DNA of 64,000 nucleotides from Notamacropus eugenii. Taxonomy: Eukaryota; Chordata; Mammalia; Diprotodontia; Macropodidae. Each line of letters begins with the position of its first letter. Position 1 is the stretch's first letter. Below, one piece after another: positions 34,450 to 47,700 of this stretch. Where the stretch lies: contig NC_092875.1 of NCBI RefSeq assembly GCF_028372415.1, positions 190,865,522 to 190,929,521 on the forward strand, read 5' to 3'. Position numbers and translations under genes: made by a program. The notes below the pieces were generated by a model. That model searched no databases, was not told the origin of the DNA, and was given only the letters and a program-made list of their open reading frames with translations.

Positions 34450-35620
34450 CCAAAGAATCAAACTTTTAAGCTCATGTTTAATGCTTTTTCTACTTTATCA
34501 TGTTACTTCTGGGGCTACCATCTCCAGGAGACTGGTTAAAATGCACAAAGATCCTCTAGCTCATTCAAATGCTCATCATTTCAAGAAAATTTTTGGAAAC
34601 AACTTCTTTGAAGTTTTAGTCACTTTCCTGTAAGACATATCTTCATGAACATCTTAGGAGACATCAAAAAGTTTTTTAAAGTCCTTCCTTCAACCCTTCC
34701 CAAACTACTGCGCAGCCAAAACAGCTTTCTTGCTGCTCTTCACTCATACAAAAATGTAATTAACACACTCAAAAATACAAAGAGGAAATTAAGGTATGAT
34801 ACCATCCTGTAAATAGAATGATATAAAAAAGAAATGATTTATAATGAAAATGTATTGCTGAGATAAAAATTCAAATTTGTAGTTTCATCTGGTGTATGTC
34901 TGCACAATAAAAACGGTAACTCCTGCATGAAAAACTGTTATGTTCACTGTTACTATCAATGTAATTGTTGTATTGTATGTCATCTTTCAATAAAAAATAT
35001 CTTTAAAATATTCAGATACTTGGCTAACTACACTGATCAAATGAACTGAATAATGACTACCAGTTGTTATTTATAAGCCTGCTTCATCCCCCAACACATA
35101 TATAGCAATTTTTAAAAATAATTTAGCCTATTACAGGGTACATCACTGCTATCTTCAAATCCCTAGAGGAATTAAAAGCAAAGGAAGAATTACAGAAGCA
35201 AAGTTAGGGTGCACATACCAGGGATCCACCTTATGCCTATTTTCTACTCCAGCATATACTTAACAATTACATAAGCTGCAAATATTTTCAAGAATATTCC
35301 CTTGGAACCCAATTATTTCTGGTAGCTATTAATATAAAGAACAGAGTACCAAATTTGACATCTCTAAGCCACCGAGGCAGCAGAGACCAGTGAAATCTAC
35401 CAGTAAGTGGATCATTACTGAAAACATTTTGGCCTATGATGGGTTGTCCTGTTCATTCCACTTCAAGCTAATAAGCCCAGTTCCACATTTAAGTTCATGA
35501 CATTCTGCATCATAATTTATCTTTTCCTCACTATTAAATGGAAGCTTCATCATGGTGTAGAAATGGTCCTTGGTTCCTGAACACAATGCCAGTAAAATCT
35601 AACTTCTGGAAGGTCAAACG
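34450..35620. other. Intergenic stretch without recognised features
   Basis: AT-rich sequence between the L2 fragments. I see no exon, RNA gene or clear repeat in it. Confidence 0.4.
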
Positions 35621-35624
35621 ATCA

Positions 35625-36290
35625 TTCATATAACATTTATTAGGCAAGTGCTATGTGCCAGGAACTGTTCTAAGCGATGGGGCAACAAAGACCAAAGCAA
35701 AAGTCCTTCTCCTCAAGGAATTTACATTCTAATAAAGCAGACAGCATGTAAATATATGTGGAGAGGGTACTAGCTGCTTGAGGGGACAGGAAAGGATTCA
35801 GCTAAAAGATGACACCTGAATCTTGATGGAAACCAAGGACTCCACGAGGCAGAGATAAGGAGGGAGTGCATTCCAGACATGGGGGAAGAGTCAGTGCAAT
35901 GGCATGGAAAATGGTTATTTGTGTACAAGGAGTAACAAGTAGGGCTGGACTGCAAAATGCACAGAGAGGAAGACAGGAAAGTTTGAAAGAATACAGATTG
36001 TTAAGAGATTTAATGCTAAACAGGAGTTTTTATGTTTAATCCTAAAGATAACATGGAGTCATTGGAGAGTACTAAATGGGAATGTTACATGATCAAATTC
36101 AGACTTCAGGAAAATCACTTTGGCAATTATGTAGTATAGACTGGAGTGGGGAGAAACAAGGCAATTAGAAATGAGATTGGAAGTCAGATTGCATCAGTGT
36201 CATCATTATTTGGGTAGTTTGAAAGAAAGGCATGTGCTGAGCTGAGTGTGATCATAAAACACCAAATACCAAAAAAAGACTATAAGTATA
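35625..36290 (-). mobile_element. L2 3' region, reverse orientation
   Basis: Reads taggcaagtgctatgtgcca, ccttctcctcaaggaattta, gagggagtgcattccagaca and ggaaaatcactttggcaatt, parallel to the L2 at 21340-22050. Confidence 0.75.
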
Positions 36291-37060
36291 GGACTGAACT
36301 GGTTCACAAAAACCAGGGAGGGGAGGAGAGTGAAACCAAAATAGGGGTGATGGCCTGGCAGAGTACTGAAGAGGAAAGATTGCAAGAATTTAAGACAGGA
36401 GAAATGTAGTGATTATGATCAGATGAAGGAAAGATATACTCCTCAATTCCTAATGTGGAACACTTGTGTAAAAATATTAAAAGAATTTCATAAACAAACC
36501 AGTAAAGTTAAGTGCACTATGAGCTACAACTCTCTAGAGATTACCTTATATAAAGATATGTAAGATTACAGGTATTATGAAACCTGTTATTCTCCAGCAA
36601 ACCTTGGATTACTCAAACAATCCCCTTTCATTTCAAATTATTAAAAAGTCTTCCTAAAATGTAACCTAAGTACAATATACTATTTCTCTGGGTCATTATT
36701 TTAAATATTATCATTGTAGACACAGAAGGCTGAGACTGGGTTGAATTCATATTGGTCCCTGAAAGCCAATTTTGTTGTGGAAGCTCCTAAGGGTTAAAAT
36801 AACATTGCAACTTTTTCCTAAAAGTAGGAAAGAATGTCAAGTAATTGAGGGTTTTGATGAGAATTTTTTTTAAAAAAAGGCTAAGGCCTTTTATATTTAC
36901 TAAAAACACAAAGGAATAAGTTTTATTCAGTATAATCCTTACAATTAGTTTCCCAAAAGACAACAAGAAACAGGGTATAAAAATCAAATGCAAAAGACCA
37001 AATATAACATTCAGTACTCACAATTTTAATTTTTTTCACTGACAAATTTCAAAGGGAAAA
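36290..37060. other. Intergenic stretch without recognised features
   Basis: AT-rich sequence; could still be distal DEK 3' UTR if the signal at 36922-36927 is used. Confidence 0.35.
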
Positions 37061-38739
37061 AAGTGAAATTTTATTTTAAAATTGGAAGTCAGTTTTGGGA
37101 TCTGCTTTAAGGTTAGTTTAAAGTAGCTTATTTCAATCACCTGAATTAATAAGCATACCCTAAAGTTCTAAGAATTTTCATCCAAGAAAAAAGTCAAACA
37201 TAACTTCCCATTAAAAGGAAACACAAGTGCCAGTATGCCATGTGGAAAACATCATTCAAACTCAACATTTCAGTAATTTACATTGTCTCTTGAGGCAAAG
37301 ATAATGAAATGTTTCTTGTTCAAATGCTTCAAAGATCAAATGTTTCCCATTAACAAATCAAAATTGTTTCAGAATTAGATACAACTTCATCTGGCAAAAT
37401 GATTTAAGATACCTTATATAAAATAAAATGTGTTATTTTAGTCTCATGAAGAATCACCTGCAGGTGAAATGATTCCTTCTGTTGAGATCAACTAACATCT
37501 TGATTGGCCAAAAACTTTATATTCGAACAGCCCTGATGTGACGTATCACATTACTGTGAAAATAAATGTACCACTGGCTTTTTTGAGCAATACTTTTAGT
37601 CACAGAGGTCTGCTGTTGACAAATACTATGTAACTACATTATCTTCATTTGGCATTTGTTTTACTTCTACATCATTACTACAAAAGTAGTCTGTTTCCTG
37701 TGAATAGTAATATATTTTATGTGGGCAAAAATCAGTTAAATGGAACTGAGTTCAAGTTTATTATGAGCTAGAGGTGGTTATACTCATCTGAGCTTTTCTC
37801 CAAAGTTTCTGAAGCAGTTTTGATTTATATATGTGCTAAAGTTAATCCTTGAAATATAAAATGCATTTGCAGTCATATTGTATAGCTAGCTACGGATGGA
37901 TTATACTTCCTAAGCAAAACAGGACTAAGTGGAAAAGAATGAGTAAACTACTCCTTTAGCATTATCTTTATAACTTCCACTTCTACTGCTTCATCACAGC
38001 CTTCTGGCAAAACACTGACACTTCATGTTATAATTCTAAAGATACAGAGATTTAAAAATTGATTTGCACAAAGAAATATGAAAACCTTATATACAACAAA
38101 TCTGTTTTTTAAAAGTACAAAAATAACATCTATGCCAATTGTTTTATCATGCTGATAATTTGCAGTACATGTTAAGAGACAGTTCAGTTTTAGTCACCGA
38201 AATATTTATAGCATGTATACTGCATATCCTGAATATAATGAACACACTACCCTAAGTTTAGATTATTAGTCAGAATGTGTATTCAAAATATTTTCTATAC
38301 CAAATACTGCAATAACCCAAACTCTGCATATATAAGATGCCAATAGTTACAACTTTTGTTCTACTTGATTATTAAAAGCATTTCATTAGCAAGCTATTAA
38401 TATTAAGCACACTAAAAGCTACAACAGTCCAAGTCCATTACCTTATATAAAGAAATCCAAAATGTACAAAATACACAACTATAAAAAAAGCAGGGAACAT
38501 CCATTGCCATGCAAAAATCTTAACTAATAAAACTGCATAGAAATGCAATTTAAAAGGGTGAACTCAAACAAATTTTTACATAACACTTATGACACGAAGT
38601 CAGCAGTCAATTCTGCTTAACACAATGCTTAACCAACAAAGATTTAGAAAAGGAAATACATTCTTTTTGCTGGTGTTTATCAGATCTTTGAATTCACGGG
38701 AACAATCCAAATCAGCAGCCTTTATAAATTATCTCTGTC
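37060..38739 (-). other. DEK: Probable DEK 3' UTR (end uncertain)
   Basis: AT-rich sequence free of recognisable repeats directly after the DEK stop. Candidate minus-strand AATAAA signals (tttatt on the + strand) lie at 37757-37762, 37070-37075 and 36922-36927; which is used cannot be decided here. A Pumilio-type site occurs at 38088-38095 on the - strand. Confidence 0.5.
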
Positions 38740-38751
38740 TCATGAAATTAA
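38740..38751 (-). CDS. DEK: DEK last coding exon: Leu-Ile-Ser-stop
   Basis: Only four codons, TTA ATT TCA TGA, after a strong acceptor (pyrimidine-rich run ending atttcag). They supply the conserved LIS terminus. Found by searching for that tail; too short to appear as an ORF. The 3' UTR continues leftward in the same exon. Confidence 0.9.
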   Translation of the reverse strand, partial: LIS

Positions 38752-41700
38752 CTGAAATGAAAAAGAAATATATCAGATTCCTATACCCAGAACTTTACTA
38801 TTCTGAGTATGTTGTATCAAGTTTCTTTTTAGGACTCATGTGCGTGTGTGTGTGCATGCATGTGCATGTGTGTGTCAATGTGTATGCTTTTTGCAGAGAC
38901 CACATGTGACCTTCTAGATCAACTGGATTCAGTCAAAGGGTTGTACCACATGTAAACCTTGAGACCCACCCCTGCAGGGGTAAACAGAAGAGAGTAATGT
39001 ATAATATATTGTCAGGAGGGAAGAAGTGTGTTCTAAGAACCCAGTTAAGATTCACCTTAATAAAAAGATATGTATTACTATAGGAAGGAGAACTCTTAAT
39101 GGCAGCATATAATGGGTCATTTTCTCACATGTTCAAGAAATTATGTATGCAACAGGGGCAAAAACATACCATATATTCTACTTATTTGAAAGGAAAAAAC
39201 CACAATGATATAGTACAAGAGAATAGCAAGTGTGTGGAATGACAATGGGAGTATTGGCCAAGAGGTCCTCTGAGTTACAGTTGTAGTTGTTGCAAGATTT
39301 CTTTGTCCCTAATCTGTTGAAGGGTGATGTTAACAACTTGCTCAGCTCACAGAATTAATGGAAATAGGAATGGATGAGAAAATACTTTGAGAAGCATAAA
39401 AGCAAGATTAACGTTCTAGTTATATAAAATGTAATCAAACTTGGCAAAAATGAAAAATTTACCTCTTTAACAGTCTTTTTAATGAAATCTTTTCTTTCAG
39501 ACAAATCATAAGCAGGATAGTTTTCATACACCTATGGAAGGCAAAAAAGGAAAAAGAATAAGACTACATTAAAATATCTATTTTTTATCTTCATGTAAGA
39601 CAGATTAGTAATTCACTAGACACAAGTATTGATAAATGAATGGTAAAGATTAAGAAATTTTAATACTATTCATTTCCTCTCTTCTAGCATAATAAATTTA
39701 TAATCTTTACTACTAAAACTATGATTTTGCACTTAAATTAATATCTAATAATGTGTGACCTAAAGAATTTTACTACTATGCAGATTAGATACTACAGATT
39801 GTTAATTACCACTATCTTGTTTTCTCTTATAAATACCTTGTTACTTCTTTATCTATTACGTCACAAACAGAAACCATTATCTTAAAAAAAAACCTACAGA
39901 ATGCATTTTGCCAATATGTATATTTATTTCTCTTGATAAAAGATAAACCTGAAAATGCGTTAGCCTTGCTGTAATCACAATTTACTGTCTAGAATATAAT
40001 GTAGGCCCATACTGAACCATATTCTTAGGGGCTCCAGTAAGCCAAAGTATTAAAATTTTATGTAGTATAAGGCAATACTAAAGTTGGGCAGCTAGGTGGT
40101 AGTGAAGAGGGTACTGGTTTGGAAGTCAGGAAGACCTGAGTTCAAAAGTGACCTCAATCACTTATTAACTCTGTGACACTGGGCAAGTCTTGTGATCCTA
40201 TTTGCCTTAGTTTCTTCATCTGTAAAATGACCTGGAACAGGAAATGACAAACCACTCCAGTATCTTTGCCAAGAAAACCCCAAATGAAGTCAAAAAGAGT
40301 CAGCCACAACTAAAATGACTGAACAGTAACAACAATAAAAATACTAAAATCTCGATCTGAGGACCAATTTAAATTAACACTTTGATACAGTGTAGCTAGC
40401 AACACCAGGCAATAAAAACTATTTCCTGCAAGTGAATTTATTAGAAAACAGAAGCTTACTCGAAGTATAAACATAATTTTCATCACTTTAAATGGAAATC
40501 TTTCTAAAGCAGTCTGACTCTTGATCCCATTTGGGGTTTTCTTGTCAAAGATATCGGAGTGATTTGCCATTTTCTTCTCTAGCTCATTTTACAGACAAGG
40601 AGACTGAAGCAGAGTTAAATGACTTGCCCAGGGTCACACAGCTAGTACGTGTCAGAGGATAAAATTTTAACTCAAGTCTTTCTGATTCTAGTTCCAGCAC
40701 TCTATCCACTGTACCACTTAGCTGCCCATAAAACAGATAACAAGTTTCCAAAAACAAAAAAGTGACAATGCACTACAGTATCTAAGAGTGGACTTAGGAT
40801 CATGAGACCTGGGACTTCTTTGTAGCTCTGCTACAAATTAGTTATGTGAACTTGGACAAACGACCTATCCCTCTGGACTTCTAAAATAAGGAATTTAGAT
40901 TTGATTATCTCTTACTTCCCCTTGAGGCCTAAAATACAACGATATGCTCAATATAATCTTTTCTGATGATCCACGAACATTAGTTATTGCACATTCTCTA
41001 TCTGCCCTTAGATGTCCTTTGGATTTTGAACCTTTTTAAAAATTCATTGATTTAAAAAAATATATCCTTTTCTGTGAAGTCGTCATTTCTTATTGCTATT
41101 AGTCAACCTAATAAAAGGAAGCTTGGTATACTGCAAAGTGTCTTGGATGTGTAATCAGACACCTGGTTATCTTTACTGACTTAGGCATTTACTGACCTAT
41201 ATGTCCCTGGGCAAGTAATTTTACCCTGTATGGTATCACGTTCATCTACAAGATGACAGGTGGTTTAGATGATTTTGAATGTTTGTTCCAGTTCTAAATC
41301 TATGTTTCTATAAACCTGCCACTAAGAGAACCTCATCCTTTTCTGAGCTGCTGCTCCTAATGTGCAGTGAATGAATGAGCATTTATTAAGCTTTCATTAT
41401 GTATGGCCAACATCTCTGTGCTATGCACCATCAGGCTTGCTCTTTGTTACTTTGTGATTACTGTGTGCCAGGTACTGTGCAACTAGTGAAAACAGAAGAA
41501 TCTTAGCCTAAAGGGAGATGCAACACCAGCCTCTTGCAGCAGGTGAAATGTGAGCTAATTCTGGAAGGAAACTAGAAGACAGAGATGTGGACTATCATTC
41601 CAAGAGGTGGGAAAAGGAAAGTCTTGTAGGGGGATCCCTAAGTAAGCCACTGTAACTGAACTGTAAGGTACGTAGAAGGGAGTAAAACAGGAGAGAGAGC

Positions 41701-44700
41701 AATCAAATACATGAAACTTTATACAGAACCTGAGAGCACAGATACTGTGGAAAATGTAGATGAGGCTAAAAAGAGAAACAAAAAATTACAAATGATACTA
41801 TACCAGAGACTGTGTGGCCAATTGGAGAACATATGGACAATGCTTCCCTTCAGGGATTACAAAATAGAGGTAAGACAATATATAACAACAGGCAAGGGAT
41901 GGATTCTTCAAGTATCCAAAGCTCAAGCCCAACTAGCACTAATGATGTGGCATAACATCTACCTTCAGAGAAAGAACCAATATTGTTTAAATACAGACTA
42001 AAGCATGCTGTTTTCACTTTTTTTTCTTTTGAGTCTTCTTGTACAAAATGACTAACAGAAATGTTCTACATAACTGCAAACGTATAATGTATATCTGATT
42101 GCTTACTGTCTCAGGGAGTGGTAAGAGAATTTGGAACTCAAAACTTTAAATAAAGTTAAAAATTGGAAAAAAGAAGAAAAAACAGAAACAAAATAATCCT
42201 TCAAAGGAAGCAGCTATGACAAACTGATATGTGATCTCCTGCTTTCTAAAGAAGGTTCAAAAAACTTGGATGTTTTAGCTGACCACAAATAACCATGATT
42301 GGTTGTTGTCCTTCGGTCTCGAAGAGGACCAAAATGACATCACCATGATAAAAGTGAAATTTCAGTGTGTCCAACTGTGGCTGATCAGACCAGTATGAAC
42401 TTGGAATGCTCTACCACAGGTTGGGCAGATAGTCTGTATGAATTCCCGCTGTGGGTACTCCAAATTTGCACATTCAACATCTACTTTGTGTTGTCTCAAT
42501 TCTGCCTTGCTTAAAGAGCACAGCACTCTTTCTGATGTGGACATGCCATGCGAAGTGGTCTTGTGCCAGCATCTCCCATGTCACACAGTCAAATCCAAAA
42601 TTCTTGAGAGTGTCCTTGTATTGTTTCTTCTGAACACTATGATTGCCTGCCCCATGCTAGTTCTCCATAAAATAGTCTTTTTGGCAAACATACATTTTGC
42701 ATTCAAACAGTGTGGCCAGCCCATCAGAGGTGCCCTCTCTGAAGCATAGTTTGAATGCTTGGCAGTTTAGTTTGAGCAAGGACCTCAATGTCTGGTACCT
42801 TATCTCGCCAGGCAATCTTCAGAATCTTCCTAAGACAGTTCAAATAGAAGAGATTCAGTTTCCTGCCATGGAGCTGGTAAACTGTCCATGTTTCACAAAC
42901 ATATAACTATGACGTCAGCACAACGGCTCTGTAGACTTTCAGTTTGGTAGTCAAATACCTCTTCTCTCCCAAACTTTTCTTTTGAGCCTCCCAAACACTT
43001 AACTAGCTCTGGTAACGCATGCATCAACCTCATTATCAATGTGTACATCCCTGGAAAGTACACTACCAAGGTAAGTGAATTTATCCACAGCATTCAAAAC
43101 TTCTCCATTTGTTGTAACCGATGGTTCCACATATGGATTGTGTGGTGGTGGCTGATGGACCATCTGTGTTTTCTTGGTGTTAATTATTAGGCCAAAATTA
43201 GCACAGGCAGCAGAGAACTGATCCATACTTTGTTGCATCTCAGCTTCAGAGGTTGCACTGAGTTCACAATCATCTGCCAACAGAAAATCACGCACCAACA
43301 CTCCTTCCACTTTGGTCTTGGCTTGTAGCCTTTTCACACAGAACAACTTACTATCAGTAAAGTAGTTGACCTTGATGCCCTGATGCCAAGATGACCTTGA
43401 TCCTCAACGAAAGCATTTGACAACATGCCTGAAAACATCATGCTAAAAAGCCCTTTTCAGGGAATGTTCCACCTTTGGTGTCCACCTATTCCACCCAACT
43501 CTCACCTGTGGCTCCAAGAAGCTGCAGTATGCACAGTGGCCACACCCCAATAAACTGTTTCAGCAGATGGGCCAAACCAGGTTGAGGGTAACCAAGGGGT
43601 CTCAAATCCATTGGTGAGTTAGAAGCTGTCTACCCCAAGCATGAAGATTTCCTCTGGTGGAATGGGCAGATGAGAACAATTTCTTCCAGCAGCCATGAAG
43701 GCAGATGAAGCAGGTGATGTGGAGCACTTAGAGCTTAGTTAGACACCGAAGATGCCAAGGTTATCCACTGCATCCTGAGCCAGCACTGTGATATACCCAG
43801 CTAAAAGACCTAATGAAATCTTAAGGTATGTTAACCAAAGTATCTAGAGTACTTATATTGTGCTGGACAGGTGACATTCGGAGGTTACAAACAATTATTC
43901 TGAGCAATATATAAAAATGAATGTGACAAGCTGTGTCATGTTAAATGCAATTCAATTAAAGGACTAGGGTAATGTTTAGCCGGGAGAAGAAAATACTTCT
44001 AGAGTGCAGAAGAGTATAATTATGGTTTGAGTATTTGACAGTTAGTTGGTTAAGTACAGTGTTTAGATTTATTCTCTTTAGCTCCAGAGGACAGGATTAG
44101 AGTAAATCGGAGCTACAAGAGAGGTAGACTTTTTTCTATCAACTAATGTTGCCACAAAATGCTCTCTGAAAGTAGTGTTTTTCTTGCCCACAGTAATTTC
44201 ACATGTGTAATATATATTGTATTGCTTGGCTTCTCAACTGATGGAGGAGGTGTTAGAGGGAGAGAATTTGAAATTCAAATTTTTTAAAAACAATGTTAAA
44301 AATAAATGAATGAATAAATTAAAAAAATTATACAAAATTTCATCTGCACTTAAGATTTCTTTTCTATATATATAATTTTTCCAAATAGCATACTACAGTC
44401 TGAAAAGTAACTTATTAAAGAAAAAAGGACTTCAAGGAATTTGTTAACTAAAACAGTAAATATTTAAAAATAAGTACACATACCTCTTTGCAAATCTGTT
44501 TCATTGTGACTTCTTCCAAGTTAGCATTGGCCAGAAGTTTCTTTACAGTCTCTTTTAGCTCTTCATCTGTAGGTGGTTTCTTCAGCTTTTTAATTAAAGG
44601 CTCATCATCTGAACTATCTTCAGATTCACTTTCTAAATTTAGAAAACATTTTATTATAGAACTCAAAAGATTTTCTTAGGTAGAAAGGCAATTATTTTTC

Positions 44701-47700
44701 AGAAGACAATCTATAAATAAATATTGGGCTTGCAATGTTTGCATATATATAATTTTCCATCAACTTCACTAATCACCATAAAATGTGAACGGTGAAACTA
44801 TTTTATAAAATTAGCTAAATTTGTTGTTTAAGCAATCTTTACTAACTACAAAATTGTCAACATGTGACTTTTCAGTATTCTTAAAGATCCATCAAAACAC
44901 ACTTCAATCTCCTTTCTAGATTGCAATTCCCCCAGTCAGCACCTATTCTACATTATCTCTTGGTAAAAATAAACATGTAAAAGAGAATAGGGAATAACAT
45001 TAGAGGCATGTATTTTGTCAAACTTTCTTCCACAATAAACATAAATTTTAAAGTTGAAGTCATTACTGCTGTATAATATAATAAGAAACATTGGATGATT
45101 TTTTTTTTACCTTTTTTGGAATTATTTTGATTTTTCTTAGTGGTACTGCTATCCGCCTTCTTGACATTGGCACTTTTTACAGATTTTTTGCTTTTAGAAG
45201 GAGTTTTTTGTTTAGGTTTTTCTTTTTTAGATGTCTTTTTAGGTGGCTATTAGAAGAATAAAGAGACATGCATGGATTAACTTCACATCTTTTATTCCTT
45301 TACCCAGCAATTAAAGAAATCTAAAGTTGTAAGTACCCATGACTTGTTGATAAAACACAAAGTAATGTTTAATAATTATGCATTTGTCTCAAGCACAGGT
45401 CTGGTAAGCTATCTATGTCTGCCACGATTTTACAAAACTTTTTACGTTCCCTTATCCCCAACCCTCACCTTCCTTCCAAGAGGATATCCACTAATAGCTA
45501 ATATGTAGACTATAAACTAAAAATAACAATGAGGATCTGGAATTAACTGGGCAAGGAATAATTTTTTGTGTTGGGCTTCTTTATTAAATTAGCTAATTTA
45601 TGAGAAAATTAAAAGTAAATTCAGCAACACTCGTTTATCTGGTGTAAGAAAGTAATTTCTACATAAAAGGCAGAACCAAAACTTATTTACCAGAACAGTC
45701 TGAGACAAGTTTTGACACAATTGTCAACATGTGACTTCTCAATATTCGTAAAGATTCTTAGAAACAAGTTTTGACACAACATAGGTAGAAAAGTTCTAAC
45801 AAAATGAATTTTCTAGAAAACTTTAAGTTTATTCTTCAAAGGTTAAACCTTTTCTAATTCTGATAGACATCTTTATAAGATTAATCTCATGTTTCCTTGC
45901 TTAGAGTATACTGAACACAATTACTTTTGATGAACTAGCATCGATTATTATTCTTATCTGCCTTGATACGTCAGGCTGTTTAACCCAGTACACTAAATAG
46001 GTCCAGGTTTTTATGCTTTTATAACTACTTTAATACTTTCCTTCCTCTTCCATTACCATTACTGGTCATGGCCTATACTGTAAATCTGCCTGTCTCTACA
46101 TCTTACCATCTTCAAACTGCTATGGGGCAAAAAACAATATAGCTTATTAGATTTGTGTCTACAGCAACATTAAAAATTATGAATAAGAAGCTGAGTTACT
46201 GTTCTGTGAATAAAGTATAAGGACTTTAGTATATAGACTGTATTATTTATTTGGTTCCTAATAAGCCTTTTTTGAGCTAGTTCCTGCTTCTTGATTACTT
46301 TCTGAGAGGCTGAGATTGCTGAATCAGCATTTCCAAGTGAAATTTCACTAGGGATATATTTTATCTTCATGGGTTTTTCTCAACCTGTATTTTCAAAATT
46401 AAGTATTAATGCTTAGTATGCACCTAATACCTAGGCTGGACACTGAATAGAATACAAAGGAAAATGCCAAGTCCCTGCTCTAAAGTTTATAATGAATATG
46501 ACATAAAATATGCCGTTATCACAAACTCTTAAGTACTGATCAAAAGAGAATGATAAATTGGGCCTAACAGGTAGTCTGAATATTCGCAGCCATTACTTCT
46601 ATAGATTTCACATGAAAGAAGGTATATTGGGTATAGATAGTAGTATTAGGAAAATTAATCTCCATAAATCTGACAACACTGAAAAATTTCTTTATAAGGA
46701 ATTGTGAGATGAGAACATATTTCTATTAGATTACAATACTGACTAGAGAAGCAGAGATTAGCTATCTAACATAGATCAATATTATAAGAATTAGTTTCTT
46801 CAAAGTAAGCATGAATTTACACAAAAACAGAGATTAGTCATTATTTCTTTTATTGATGGGATAACAGCTAAGGTGGGAATGGTAGTAGTGTTGAAGAATT
46901 TACTAAAATACTTCAATAAGTACTCAACAATACTTCAAAGGACAATAGCACAGGGATTTTCAACTTTTAAAAAATATGATCTAAGCACAGTTTTATCTTG
47001 CTCTGTTAGCAAAAACCTTTGAAAAAGTAGAATTAGACTACTACACATAAGTGGTATGATGTGACTAAGGACAGACTTTACAAAAAATCTTCACTCATAA
47101 AATGCCTGAAATTCTAACTATTAAGAAATTTAGTTACGCTAGAAACAACTTAAAAAAAAAAATGCTAATATCCAAGGAGAGTTGAAAGTCATTGTCTTCC
47201 TACCTAATCCCTTCCTGCCCAGGATCAAGTTGTGACTAGGGACTGTAATTAAGAAACACAAAAAACTCTGAAGGTGTTAATCTGAGCATGTTATGAGAGC
47301 ATGTTACTGCGGGGAGTTTTGGGGTACCTAGTACATATAGGCAGGTGACATAAGGTAAGAGACAAAGGCAATTTCAACAGGAGCAGGAGGAAGAAAATTT
47401 TAGAAGCAGCCCTATATGGCAGTATAGTGTAGAAAGAACATTATTCATAGTCATAAGTTCTGAGTTCAAATTCTGACTTTCTACTTATTACCTGAATGAC
47501 TATGGACAAGTCGCTTTACCTGTTTAGGTACTAGTTTCCCTTTTCCTAATCTAGTCAATAAGGAAAGGTACCTACCAGGCACTGTGCTAAATGCTTTAGG
47601 AAGATTACCTCATTTGATCTTCACAGCAACCCTGGGAGGTAGGTGCTATTATCTGCATTTTACATTTGAGGAAAGGAGACAGACAGAGGTTAAGCAACCT

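Noticed and set aside
33987..34469. 160-codon ORF, the longest in the window
   Set aside because: Its C-terminal half is a translated L2 reverse-transcriptase end (AKVIFLK, SRVKYKIL), so it is a transposon relic.
42999..43346. 115-codon ORF that could be a host gene
   Set aside because: It is the RT core of a LINE fragment, with the frame broken on both sides.
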